Assembly: GCA_021732025.1 (NCBI GenBank)
Contig: JAKFVU010000036.1
Coordinates: 124,001 to 188,000, forward strand
Source of the DNA: Candidatus Obscuribacterales bacterium
Lineage (GTDB): Bacteria > Cyanobacteriota > Vampirovibrionia > Obscuribacterales > Obscuribacteraceae
Length of the DNA stretch: 64,000 bases
Direction: 5' to 3'
Shown: piece after piece, positions 25,139 to 32,513 of the stretch
Position numbering within the stretch: the first letter of the stretch is position 1
Layout of the letters: each line of letters opens with the position of its first letter
Position numbers and translations under genes: made by a program
The notes under the pieces: model-generated
What the model was told of the DNA's origin: nothing
Seen by the model: only the letters and a program-made list of their open reading frames with translations
Databases searched by the model: none

Positions 25139-25762
25139 ATGATTATGGTCACTGAGCAATTGGGTTTTGATGCAATCAATCTCCGCCTTGAGGGCTGGAC
25201 GGCCGTTCACGCCGATAGCCAAAGGCGCCAGTGGATGCGCGACGCTGAAGGCGATGAGTTCGCTAGCACCTTGCTTTTGACCTATCAGCCAGAGGCGCTC
25301 GAAGGAATTGATTTAGACGACCACGTAGGCGTGCGCAAAGCGGTGCGCGATATTGCTGACGGGGCGGGGCAGATTATGGTGTCTGTTGATGTTGTTGGTG
25401 CAGCTGGAGTGCCCGCGCTGTGGTACATACTGAAGCAAAATCAAGCACCAAGCGGCATGGTCTATTCTGGCTGTTTGATTTTGCCCTTCACAGATAGTTT
25501 CTTTACCCTGCAATTGATGTGCATGGAGACCGGTATCACTGGCATTCGCGAAGCGATTGTAATGGATCGCTTCATTGCTTCTGGTGTTTCTATCCGCGAA
25601 TTATCTGAGTCAGCAACCCGCTTTGAGCATGGCACAGCCAAGGGGCACTATTCTCCTGATGCGCCTGAGCACGATGTGCAATTCCCTAATCATCCGCTTT
25701 CAAGAATACGTCGCTATTTCAGAGACATCCTTTCTGTGCTCTCGATTAAGGGTGTTTATTGA
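25139..25762 (+). CDS. Protein of unknown function, possible PsbP/DUF1795-like fold
   Basis: A 207-residue protein without signal sequence or membrane helix. Residues about 20-150 contain a run of strands and a helix (GWTAVHADSQRRQWMRDAEGD, LDDHVGVRKAVRDIADGAGQIMVSVDVVG, GMVYSGCLILPFTDSFFTLQL, ETGITGIREAIVMDRFI). The strand-helix-strand order with a reporter-like FTLQLMCMETG recalls small PsbP or DUF1795 domains, but I would not assign it. It starts with ATG at 25139 and its 3' end overlaps the next frame by 11 bases, suggesting a two-gene unit. Confidence 0.55.
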   Translation: MIMVTEQLGFDAINLRLEGWTAVHADSQRRQWMRDAEGDEFASTLLLTYQPEALEGIDLDDHVGVRKAVRDIADGAGQIMVSVDVVGAAGVPALWYILKQNQAPSGMVYSGCLILPFTDSFFTLQLMCMETGITGIREAIVMDRFIASGVSIRELSESATRFEHGTAKGHYSPDAPEHDVQFPNHPLSRIRRYFRDILSVLSIKGVY

Positions 25763-26093
25763 TGTCGACTGTTGTCAGGTGCGACTCTTACAGGTTCGGG
25801 AGAAATTAAGTCGCTCGCGATTTAGAACAGATCCTGCCGTTATTTTAGAGAGGCAAGCTCTTGAGAAAGAAATGCTGGGTCTAGAAAAGGCTCAGCGTGT
25901 TGATCGCAACTTCAGTGTCCTAGCGCGTTGTCTTATGTTGGCACTGACTACTTATGCCACTCTATTGGTCGGCTATGAAGGTCTGATTTTTGAGCCAGAA
26001 GGAATAATTTCTCTTGCCGCCTGTTGGAGCCTAGTTCTTTTCTTGTGTTGGATCTACCGGGATGAGACCGGTATTACAGCAAACCAAAAGTAA
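25752..26093 (+). CDS. Small two-helix membrane protein, unknown
   Basis: A protein of 113 residues if GTG 25752 is the start. The N-terminal half is charged and helical (LLQVREKLSRSRFRTDPAVILERQ), followed by two hydrophobic helices: VLARCLMLALTTYATLLVGY and ISLAACWSLVLFLCWIY. A longer open frame back to 25575 lies wholly inside the preceding gene in another phase and looks non-coding there. ATG 25872 is a shorter alternative. Coupled translation with the upstream gene is likely. Its last 20 bases overlap the convergent gene. Confidence 0.5.
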   Translation: MFIDVDCCQVRLLQVREKLSRSRFRTDPAVILERQALEKEMLGLEKAQRVDRNFSVLARCLMLALTTYATLLVGYEGLIFEPEGIISLAACWSLVLFLCWIYRDETGITANQK

Positions 26094-26694
26094 GGTCGTC
26101 GATTAGTTTGGCTCTGGTTTTGAAAACCAGGTTCTCTTCAGCAATGAGGCTAAACGGAGACTGCCATTCTGAGCCGCCGCAGTTGGTTCCAAGTCGAGGA
26201 TCTATGGAGTTGTAGTAGCAAAGAGTGTTGTCGAGAAAATAGAGTCTGGTCATAACCAGCTCTTGAGCATATGGGTCGGCGACCCCCACTATTTGCTGAG
26301 CTTCGTATTGGTTGTATGGAACTCCGCGCTCTCTCAATTTTGCAGTTCTGAGATAGATGGCTTCTCTGACCTCATCTCCGGACGCAGTCAATGGAAGCTT
26401 TAGCACTATTTTGCATAAATTTAGATGTCGTTCTAGTTCTAATCCAATTCCAATCCCAGCCTGTCCTGGTCGAGGATCGGGATGCATGATCTCATACATT
26501 TCCTTGTCTGTATGATTCCATGTTTTCCGGATCTCAGCGCTGATTGGCGGTATCTTATGCCAATGGATATCCTCCCAAGCTTGCGCTCTCAGTTGATTGA
26601 GAGAGTTGCTGGATAAAAACAGTGCGACAGAAAGCGCGGCAACGGCAGCGCATGCGCTTAAACGAATTTTGGGAGTTCTGGGTAGAAGGATCAT
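26074..26694 (-). CDS. Exported protein of unknown function
   Basis: A 206-residue protein with a clear signal sequence (basic start, then ACAAVAALSVALFLSSNSL, cleavage probably near LRAQA). The mature part is about 165 residues, with segments IPPISAEIRKTWNHTDKEMYEIM and YLRTAKLRERGVPYNQYEAQQIV and two or three Cys (CYYN, NCGG). No family is recognised. It is expressed toward the small membrane-protein gene and overlaps its 3' end. The 137 bases upstream separate it from the divergent tandem paralogues. Confidence 0.6.
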   Translation of the reverse strand: MILLPRTPKIRLSACAAVAALSVALFLSSNSLNQLRAQAWEDIHWHKIPPISAEIRKTWNHTDKEMYEIMHPDPRPGQAGIGIGLELERHLNLCKIVLKLPLTASGDEVREAIYLRTAKLRERGVPYNQYEAQQIVGVADPYAQELVMTRLYFLDNTLCYYNSIDPRLGTNCGGSEWQSPFSLIAEENLVFKTRAKLIDDLTFGLL

Positions 26695-26785
26695 TTCTAT
26701 TTAGCCTCAATAGCATTTTCATTCTGCGGCTACAGAATGACCCGGACAATGGTGTCATTCCCAGTTAGCACAGCTTCCGTGGTGC

Positions 26786-26814
26786 TTGATCGTGTTACCA
26801 TGCAATCTTGTAGT
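26786..26814 (+). promoter_or_regulatory. Candidate promoter of the CGMG/MNIO operon
   Basis: TTGATC (26786-26791), 17 bases, then TGTAGT (26809-26814). It ends about 17 bases before the TTG start at 26832, close to a GAGG ribosome site at 26819-26822. The match to the sigma-70 pattern is only fair. Confidence 0.35.
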
Positions 26815-26831
26815 GCTAGAGGCGTGAGACT

Positions 26832-27863
26832 TTGGTAAGTTCGAGCAATGGGCCGGTAAGAGCAAAAACGCTGCTTGCAATTGCATTCGCTGGCAATATG
26901 CTTTCTGCGCAACTGCCGGTATTTGGCCAGCAATCGCCGACTGATTTGACTACCACAACTTCTTCGCCTACTTCTCCGACGTCGACTTCCATTATTGAAG
27001 TGATTGCAGGCAGTGCTCAGCTGGAGCCAGATGTTAAGGCTTTTTATTTGCTACAGCTGGCTCACTGCTACATCACGGAAACCAGCACTGCGGGCTTGGA
27101 AAAGGAGTTCTCAAAAAAAGCTGCTCATCCTGGTGTCGGAAAACCTTTCTTCCTCACTCAAAAGGGCCTTAGGTTATTGGTTTGGTGGGCGGAAATGCTT
27201 GCTACAAAGAATCATTCCGCTACAACGGTTGCTTCTTCTGAGGCAAAAAAGACTATTACCACTGAAAACCGTGCTCGCGCAGAGAAGGCAATTGAAGCTG
27301 CAATGGTGCAACTTGGAACACGCTTCACTGATGCTCAGTCAGCGAATTTGTTTTTTGTCGCTTCAGCCCTTTCTCGAATGACAGGAAACTCACAGAATGA
27401 GCAGAACTGCAACAGAATTCTGAATGACGCGATTCAAGCTTGTGAGGGAAGTAAAATTGTTGACAGCTCTCAGATAAAGCTTGTTGCCCCAATCTTAAAC
27501 TCGATGGCCTGTGTTCTTATCCCTGTTCGAATAGAAGACCATCCGACAAAACATCCTCAGCAATTACCATCGTTCACTTCAAGTGATTTTGCTGAAAGCG
27601 AGAAGCTCAGATTGAGGGCTTTAGCCCTGCTAGACCGATTGCCAGCTGCCGACCAGGAGCGAAGGAAGGGTCATCGCGATTTATCTCTCTGGTATTCGCA
27701 ATTAGGTAAAGAACAAGAAGCGCTTAGAGAAAAGCAGGAATTATTCAATTTGGTAGGGATTCATGATGACCGAATTATGTATCCGCACTATGCTATGTGT
27801 GGTGCTGCGATATGGTGGACGACAGCGGATTTGGTAAGTTCTAGTTCGTGCGGCATGGGCTAG
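26832..27863 (+). CDS. Exported repeat-type protein with CGMG C terminus (paralogue 1)
   Basis: A 343-residue secreted protein. The signal is KTLLAIAFAGNMLSAQLP, cut near FGQQ. The mature part is all-helical, TPR-like in feel (FYLLQLAHCYITE, LFFVASALSRMTGNSQNEQNC, LWYSQLGKEQEALREKQELFNLVG). The last 29 residues hold MCG-x3-WWT and end CGMG, exactly as in the next gene. The start is TTG with GAGG 9 bases upstream. The bases around this start (AGAGGCGT-AG-CTTTG) are repeated before paralogue 2, which supports the unusual start. No function is known. The MNIO enzyme gene downstream suggests that the Cys tail is modified, which is inference. Confidence 0.72.
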   Translation: MVSSSNGPVRAKTLLAIAFAGNMLSAQLPVFGQQSPTDLTTTTSSPTSPTSTSIIEVIAGSAQLEPDVKAFYLLQLAHCYITETSTAGLEKEFSKKAAHPGVGKPFFLTQKGLRLLVWWAEMLATKNHSATTVASSEAKKTITTENRARAEKAIEAAMVQLGTRFTDAQSANLFFVASALSRMTGNSQNEQNCNRILNDAIQACEGSKIVDSSQIKLVAPILNSMACVLIPVRIEDHPTKHPQQLPSFTSSDFAESEKLRLRALALLDRLPAADQERRKGHRDLSLWYSQLGKEQEALREKQELFNLVGIHDDRIMYPHYAMCGAAIWWTTADLVSSSSCGMG

Positions 27864-27891
27864 TATCAACAGAATAGAGAGGCGTCAGGCT

Positions 27892-28890
27892 TTGACTAGT
27901 TCGACAAGCAGACCGGCGAGAATAAAGGCAGTGCTTGCAATTGCATTCGCTGGAAATATGCTCGCCGCGCAGCTTCCGGCGCTTAGTCAAGAACCACGTC
28001 TGGCCTCAGCTTCGATGATCGATTTTATTTCGAAGCATTCCCAAATACCAAGGGAAGAAAAAGCATACCGCTTGTTGCAGCTGGCAAATAACTATATCTC
28101 GGGCATCCCTTCGACTGTTTGGGAGGCTTCAGTTCGGGCCGGCTGTGGTGATCCTAGCTCTATCAGAGATATGCAGATTTTATTGAGGCGTGACCGCTAC
28201 TTACTTTCTTGGGCTGATCGCATTTCTCTACAAAGTTATTCCGTTGGCACAACAGCCCTTAGTGAGGCCGGCAGAAAAAAGATTTCTGGCGAGGACCTTG
28301 TTGTTGCAGACAACGCGATCAAAGCCGCTATAGAGCAGTTAGGACAGGGTTCCCCGAGAGCTGAGTTGTTGAATTTGTATTTAGTAGCGTCTGGTCTTTC
28401 TCGAATGACAGGAAACGCTCAGAATGAGAAGAAGTGCAACAAGGTTCTGAATGAAGCGATTCAGGCTTGTGAAACTAAAAAGACTGTTGATAGTGCCCAG
28501 ATCAAGCTGATATCTTCAATCTTAAATTCAATGGCCTACGTGTTTATACCTATTGAGATAGAAGATTTTCCAATGCAATCGCGTCGGCGACTGCCGGCAT
28601 TTGATATGAAAAACTTTGATCGAAGCGAGCGCCTTAAGCTGAGGGCTGCAGCCCTGCTTGATAGACTACCTGTAACAGATCACGATAGAAGAAAAGCTCA
28701 TCGTGATTTGACTCTTTGGTACACGCAATTAGGCAAAGGCGAAAGAGCCTTAAAAGAGAAGCAGGAGCTCTTTAATCTTGTTGGAGTGGAGGAAGATAGT
28801 ATTTTGTACCCGCAGCAACGCACCTGTGGCGGCGAAGTTTGGTGGACAGTAGAGAAAAAAAGTGGGCCGAGATTTTGCGGTATGGGTTAG
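27892..28890 (+). CDS. Exported repeat-type protein with CGMG C terminus (paralogue 2)
   Basis: A 332-residue tandem duplicate of the preceding gene. Signal sequences are nearly identical at protein and DNA level (LAIAFAGNMLAAQLP). The internal blocks SRMTGNAQNEKKCNKVLNEA, ILNSMAYVFIPIEIED and LWYTQLGKGERALKEKQELF align with paralogue 1. Linkers have diverged, including the region just before the end. Even so the C terminus is again CG-x3-WWT, about eight variable residues, then CGMG. Third-base differences in the tail codons point to selection on protein sequence. The start is TTG 27892 with the same GAGG spacing. The MNIO gene begins 10 bases after its stop. Confidence 0.72.
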   Translation: MTSSTSRPARIKAVLAIAFAGNMLAAQLPALSQEPRLASASMIDFISKHSQIPREEKAYRLLQLANNYISGIPSTVWEASVRAGCGDPSSIRDMQILLRRDRYLLSWADRISLQSYSVGTTALSEAGRKKISGEDLVVADNAIKAAIEQLGQGSPRAELLNLYLVASGLSRMTGNAQNEKKCNKVLNEAIQACETKKTVDSAQIKLISSILNSMAYVFIPIEIEDFPMQSRRRLPAFDMKNFDRSERLKLRAAALLDRLPVTDHDRRKAHRDLTLWYTQLGKGERALKEKQELFNLVGVEEDSILYPQQRTCGGEVWWTVEKKSGPRFCGMG

Positions 28891-28900
28891 TGTTGTCTGC

Positions 28901-29782
28901 ATGAATTCCAAAATTCCTAAACTCGGACTTTCTTTAATGCCTACTGAAGATTTTCGGCAGGCTACTGATGAATTGTTCCATTGCAATAAGGTTGAGGCTC
29001 TTGAGTGGAGCTTCGATTTTGCCTTCAACGGGGTGATTGCAGAGCCGTGGTGCAATGACCTGCTTGATAATTTTAGTTCGGCTGGTGCCTTGACTGGTCA
29101 CGGCGTCGAGCTTTCGCCTTTGTCTGCGACATTTTCAAAGCGGCAGCGCGAGTGGCTCGCACACGCTAGAGATGAGTTCCAAAAACGAAAATATATTCAT
29201 GCATCGGAGCATTTTGGTTTTTCTGAGGCGGGGCCGATTGAGAATGGTGCACCGCTTGCGGTGCCGATGAATGCCTCGTCTCTTCGGCTCGGCAAAGAGA
29301 TGATCAAGCGCTTTGCAGACGCTACGCAATGCCCAGTAGGTCTTGAGAATCTTGCATTTGCATTTTCTCTTGAGGATGTGAAAAGACAAGGCGATTTTAT
29401 TGATCAGTTGATATCTGATGTCGATGGCTTTTTGCTTTTGGACTTGCACAATATTTTCTGCCAGGTTGCCAATTTCAATATGCCTGAACTTGAATTATTG
29501 AATCTGTATCCTTTATCCAAGGTGCGAGAAATGCACTTATCCGGCGGCTCTTGGAGCCGTTCGGTATCAGGCGCTCGCTTGGCTGTTCGACGAGATACCC
29601 ATGATGACGCTGTGCCGCAAGAAGTTTTCAACCTGACGGCATTGGCGCTCAAGCTTTGTCAAAATGTTGAGTTTGTTATTCTTGAGCGACTGGGTTACAC
29701 GATGATGGAGCCCGAGCAGCAGCAAGAGTTTCGCGATGATTTCGACACGGTCAGAGAGATATTGGACCACTGCTATGTCTGA
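28901..29782 (+). CDS. DUF692 / MNIO family multinuclear non-haem iron oxidase
   Basis: A 293-residue TIM-barrel enzyme of the DUF692 (MNIO) family. Characterised members use two or three irons and O2 to remodel Cys, Asp or Asn residues in ribosomal peptides (MbnB, TglH, ChrH). Family positions are present: His67 in GHGVELSP, Glu103-His104 in ASEHFGF, Glu149-Asn150 in GLENL, Asp181 and Asn184 in LLDLHNIF, His212 in MHLSGG, Asp232-x-His234 in RDTHDD, and Glu262. I took ATG 28901; a GTG at 28862 would overlap the upstream gene. It follows the two CGMG genes by 10 bases and overlaps the small partner gene by 8. Confidence 0.85.
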   Translation: MNSKIPKLGLSLMPTEDFRQATDELFHCNKVEALEWSFDFAFNGVIAEPWCNDLLDNFSSAGALTGHGVELSPLSATFSKRQREWLAHARDEFQKRKYIHASEHFGFSEAGPIENGAPLAVPMNASSLRLGKEMIKRFADATQCPVGLENLAFAFSLEDVKRQGDFIDQLISDVDGFLLLDLHNIFCQVANFNMPELELLNLYPLSKVREMHLSGGSWSRSVSGARLAVRRDTHDDAVPQEVFNLTALALKLCQNVEFVILERLGYTMMEPEQQQEFRDDFDTVREILDHCYV

Positions 29783-29981
29783 AGATTTGAAGTATGCCGA
29801 GTTCCAAAAAGCACTATTAGAGTTGCTTTCTAGCGATATTTCGGAAGATGCTGTCCTGGCGACCTTAAAGTCTGACGCGCGCTTTGAAGACTACCGCGAC
29901 TATGTAGACCAGTTCGACCCTGATATGGTCGCAGTAGCTTGTGAATTGATGGGCAAGTGGGCTAGGCGTAAGCCGGAGTGA
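29775..29981 (+). CDS. Small acidic partner protein of the MNIO enzyme
   Basis: A 68-residue protein starting at ATG 29775, with 8 bases of overlap with the MNIO stop. It is acidic and helical: YAEFQKALLELLSSDISEDAV, then SDARFEDYRDYVDQFDPDM and VAVACELMGKWARRK. DUF692 enzymes normally need a partner that presents the substrate (DUF2063, MbnC or TglB types). This one is much smaller than those, so it could be a minimal partner, a leader-binding helper, or itself a peptide substrate with its single Cys. The coupled start supports joint function. The family is not recognised. Confidence 0.65.
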   Translation: MSEDLKYAEFQKALLELLSSDISEDAVLATLKSDARFEDYRDYVDQFDPDMVAVACELMGKWARRKPE

Positions 29982-29991
29982 ATAACTATTC

Positions 29992-30020
29992 TTGCCAATG
30001 CCGATCGCAGAGCGTATACT
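29992..30020 (+). promoter_or_regulatory. Sigma-70-type promoter of the DUF433/DUF5615 pair
   Basis: TTGCCA (29992-29997), a 17-base spacer, and TATACT (30015-30020), 37 bases before the GTG start at 30057. It begins 10 bases after the stop of the MNIO partner gene, so the toxin-antitoxin-like pair is a separate transcription unit. Confidence 0.65.
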
Positions 30021-30056
30021 CGTAATATATCCGTATTCTACTCATTGGTCTCGATC

Positions 30057-30581
30057 GTGGCTAAAGCAAAAGAACTAAAGCGAGAAAATTTCGATGTCAG
30101 TCCCGAACAACAGGCTGCACTTGAAACATTGCAGGGGATTTTAGATGTTCCAAGCAAGAAAGACGCTATGTTGTTTGCCGTAAATTTGACCTTGCATCTT
30201 GCTGTCGAAGCTAGAAAGGGCAATCAAATTTTTGTTGGCGACCCCTCTAAAGACGACTTAACTAGAGTGATTATGCTTGGTATTGAAAAACCAGCTATGG
30301 CGAAGTGGCTCTATCTTGTGGCGCAAGCGCATCCATGGAAAAAGCAACTTTTCGTGAAGGGTCGCAAATTACCTGCTGCTGCCGTTTGGACTGGCATGGT
30401 AGCAAACAATCTATCTGTTCAAGAGGCTGCAGAGAACTGGGAGCTTCCGGTTGATGCCGTGCAGGAAATTCTAGAGTATTGCCAAACCAATAAGGTTCTT
30501 CTTGAAATGGAGGCACAGGAGGAGTTGCGTATTCTTGAAGAAAAGGGAATTGGAATTGTCGCTAAGAATTCTCGTCGATGA
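30057..30581 (+). CDS. Antitoxin-like protein with C-terminal DUF433 helix-turn-helix
   Basis: A 174-residue protein placed before a DUF5615 protein, the usual order for this toxin-antitoxin-like pair. The C-terminal part (about 115-155) reads FVKGRKLPAAAVWTGMVANNLSVQEAAENW then LPVDAVQEILEYC, the DUF433 pattern. The N-terminal 60 residues (VPSKKDAMLFAVNLTLHLAVEA) look like a ribbon-helix-helix or dimerisation segment. It should bind DNA at its own promoter and neutralise the partner. GTG 30057 is the start chosen; TTG 30045 is the alternative. Its 3' end overlaps the partner gene by 26 bases. Confidence 0.7.
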   Translation: MAKAKELKRENFDVSPEQQAALETLQGILDVPSKKDAMLFAVNLTLHLAVEARKGNQIFVGDPSKDDLTRVIMLGIEKPAMAKWLYLVAQAHPWKKQLFVKGRKLPAAAVWTGMVANNLSVQEAAENWELPVDAVQEILEYCQTNKVLLEMEAQEELRILEEKGIGIVAKNSRR

Positions 30582-30924
30582 ATGTATTCTAGATAAACTT
30601 CTAATTGTGAAACTCCGCGAGGCCGGTCACGACATTCTTACCGTCGAGGATCTAGGTCTTAGGCGAAGGCCTGACCATGCGGTTTTTGAAGCTGCCATAA
30701 CTGATGACCGGATGGTCCTCACTGTCAACTGTGTTGATTTTGTTGAGCTCGCGGAAAACAAAGTAAAGAGAGGGAGACATCCGGGAATTCTCTTGGTTTA
30801 TAGATATAACGTTCCGCCAAAAGAGCTGAGCCATGACGATATAGTTAAAGAAATTGGCAATCTACAAGCCACTGGTCTAAGTTTAGAAAATTCTTGTCAC
30901 AAATTGAATGACTATAAATACTAG
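30556..30924 (+). CDS. DUF5615 PIN-like toxin
   Basis: A 122-residue PIN-like protein, probably an RNase toxin. It opens with LRILVDECILDKLLIVKLREAGHD, and continues with TVEDLGLRRRPDHAVFEAAITDDRMVLT and the acidic N-C-x-DF. The acidic residues DE, D and D sit where PIN-fold metal ligands are expected. TTG 30556 inside the antitoxin gene gives the usual family length, with AGGGA 8 bases upstream. The open frame further upstream encodes basic, unlikely sequence. Overlapping genes and a shared promoter agree with a toxin-antitoxin operon. Toxicity is inferred from the family. Confidence 0.72.
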   Translation: MSLRILVDECILDKLLIVKLREAGHDILTVEDLGLRRRPDHAVFEAAITDDRMVLTVNCVDFVELAENKVKRGRHPGILLVYRYNVPPKELSHDDIVKEIGNLQATGLSLENSCHKLNDYKY

Positions 30925-30986
30925 AGAGCTCGCAGGCTCAACTCGCTTTTATTATTGGAAAAATCCGTCCACTTTGTTCGTCAACA

Positions 30987-32420
30987 CTACTCACCAGGAA
31001 CTTTCAATCCAGCTAGCTTATAGCTGTAACTTAGACTAGACCCTAGTTCTGGCCGCTCGTGCATGCCAGCATTTTTAGCTGCAATATTGGCTTTGCCAAT
31101 AATTTGTTGAAGAAAATGTTGATAAGCCACACCTTTATTCGGCAGCACTGAGCCAACAAAATAGTTGTCTACCAGCGGAACTATGATGTCTGCAACTGTG
31201 TGTTCGTAAGGCTTTGGAGCGTTCGTTTTTGATATGTCTACGAGATTGAAACGTTGACCGACCGGATCGATCAAGATGTTTCCCGGCTTTGAAGGATCAA
31301 ATTGCAGTCCATGTCGTTCCACTGCCATCATTGTTCTAGCTAGCTCGTCATAGGCAGATTGGGGCAGTTCAGCGCTGGCTTTAACACCTTTGGCAAAGGC
31401 AGCTTCAGCTGCTTCTGCACCCATTTCTTTGCGTGCCTTATATCCAGGGCCACCGGCAGCGAAGCCGTCTTGTTTCTTGAGGATTTCATAGTCGCCCCAT
31501 TTTGCAACAGGTTGACCAACGTTGTGACCGGGCATGAAATCTGCTACTTCTTCTATCTTGCCTGTCGGGGCTTTGCCTTTGGCAAACTCGGGCACTTTGA
31601 CGACAAAGTCATTTGTGAAATCTAGTTTGTACACGGCACCATTGCTGCCACGTCCGAGGAAGTTTTCTTCTTTGATTGACGCCACTATATTTTGCTCTGT
31701 GGCCTGCGAGGCTTTCATCTGAGTGGAAAGCTTCTCGAAAGTATGTGCAGGTGTAACTAGCGTTTCCGGATGCTTGGGAGCAACAGATTCCAGCTTCGCA
31801 CCTGATTCTAGCTTCGCACCGGTTTCTGGCTTCGCTCCTAACTCCATTTTCTTGCCGAGGTTGAGGCCGCCCATCTCCATGCGCGCTAACTTAGAGCCCA
31901 CGCCAAATCCGGCAAAGCCTGAGGCCGCCATGACTGGATAGTCAAAGGCTATTCCACCTAGAGAGTGGCCCAGCTGCGCTTTGTTCTGTTCAAGTGTGCG
32001 CGGATCTTTCCACACGTTGTAGGCAGGCACACCGACTTTTGTACCGATATCAATAGCCGCAACGGCGCCGAATATTTTGCCAGCATTGAGGGCTGCGCCT
32101 TCAACATATGGAGCCAATACTTTTCCAAATACTTGCGGCTTTTTCAAAGCTAGGGCAAATGCTGCGCCGATAGCGACGCTTGTAGCGACTTCCACACCGG
32201 TCTCTGCGAGCTTGTCGCCTGTCGCCTCTTTTGCGCGGGCTACAAACGCCTTGGGCGTTTGCTGAAGAGCCCCAAGGAGAAGATTTGCCTCACTAGAAAG
32301 TTTGGCAGCTGTTGATTGCTCAATAGAACTCGCGTCAGGGCGTGCCGCTTTTGCATCGGCTTCGCTTCTCTGTTCGTGTCCGTGGGGCAATTGAGGCAAG
32401 TATGTTCTCTCTAGATACAA
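30987..32420 (-). CDS. Kinase-fold protein with N-terminal hydrophobic segment
   Basis: A 477-residue protein. Residues 75-180 are Ala/Gly-rich and hydrophobic (VEVATSVAIGAAFALAL, IAFDYPVMAASGFAGFGVG), perhaps membrane-inserting. From 250 it has protein-kinase marks: glycine loop LGRGSNGAVYK (256-265), ATP-binding Lys275 in VVKVPEF, a catalytic-loop equivalent FDPSKPGN (Asp375, Asn381) and VDIS (Asp395) in place of DFG. The layout recalls compact bacterial effector kinases of the OspG/NleH kind more than Hanks PknB kinases. Three 18-base repeats encode a GAK-x-E-(T/S) linker near 195-212. The start is a TTG at 32420 and is uncertain. Substrate and location are unknown. Confidence 0.62.
   Translation of the reverse strand: MYLERTYLPQLPHGHEQRSEADAKAARPDASSIEQSTAAKLSSEANLLLGALQQTPKAFVARAKEATGDKLAETGVEVATSVAIGAAFALALKKPQVFGKVLAPYVEGAALNAGKIFGAVAAIDIGTKVGVPAYNVWKDPRTLEQNKAQLGHSLGGIAFDYPVMAASGFAGFGVGSKLARMEMGGLNLGKKMELGAKPETGAKLESGAKLESVAPKHPETLVTPAHTFEKLSTQMKASQATEQNIVASIKEENFLGRGSNGAVYKLDFTNDFVVKVPEFAKGKAPTGKIEEVADFMPGHNVGQPVAKWGDYEILKKQDGFAAGGPGYKARKEMGAEAAEAAFAKGVKASAELPQSAYDELARTMMAVERHGLQFDPSKPGNILIDPVGQRFNLVDISKTNAPKPYEHTVADIIVPLVDNYFVGSVLPNKGVAYQHFLQQIIGKANIAAKNAGMHERPELGSSLSYSYKLAGLKVPGE
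31786..31839 (-). repeat. Three in-frame 18-bp repeats in the kinase-fold gene
   Basis: Units at 31786-31803, 31804-31821 and 31822-31839 share the core AGCTTCGC(A/T)CC on the plus strand. They encode the linker GAKPET/GAKLES/GAKLES before the kinase domain. An 18-base step keeps the frame. Confidence 0.7.
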
Positions 32421-32440
32421 CCTACTGTAACAAAGGAAAA

Positions 32441-32473
32441 GGGCAGCGACAAATTAGTTCTTTGCCCCTGCCC
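32441..32473 (-). terminator. Probable terminator of the desaturase gene
   Basis: The GGGCAG/CTGCCC stem encloses a 21-base loop. On the minus strand it is followed by CCCTTTTCC. It lies 41 bases past the desaturase stop and before the kinase-fold gene. The long loop makes it a moderate candidate. Confidence 0.5.
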
Positions 32474-32513
32474 TATTCGATTTTCTGAATCTGCTCTGAC
32501 TTAAGAGAAGAAG

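Noticed and set aside
25575-25751. Longer N terminus for the small membrane protein
   Set aside because: The extension lies wholly inside the preceding gene in another phase and looks non-coding; GTG 25752 is more sensible.
27004-27381. 125-codon frame inside CGMG paralogue 1
   Set aside because: It is Leu/Arg-rich in an alternative phase, and no equivalent frame is kept in paralogue 2.
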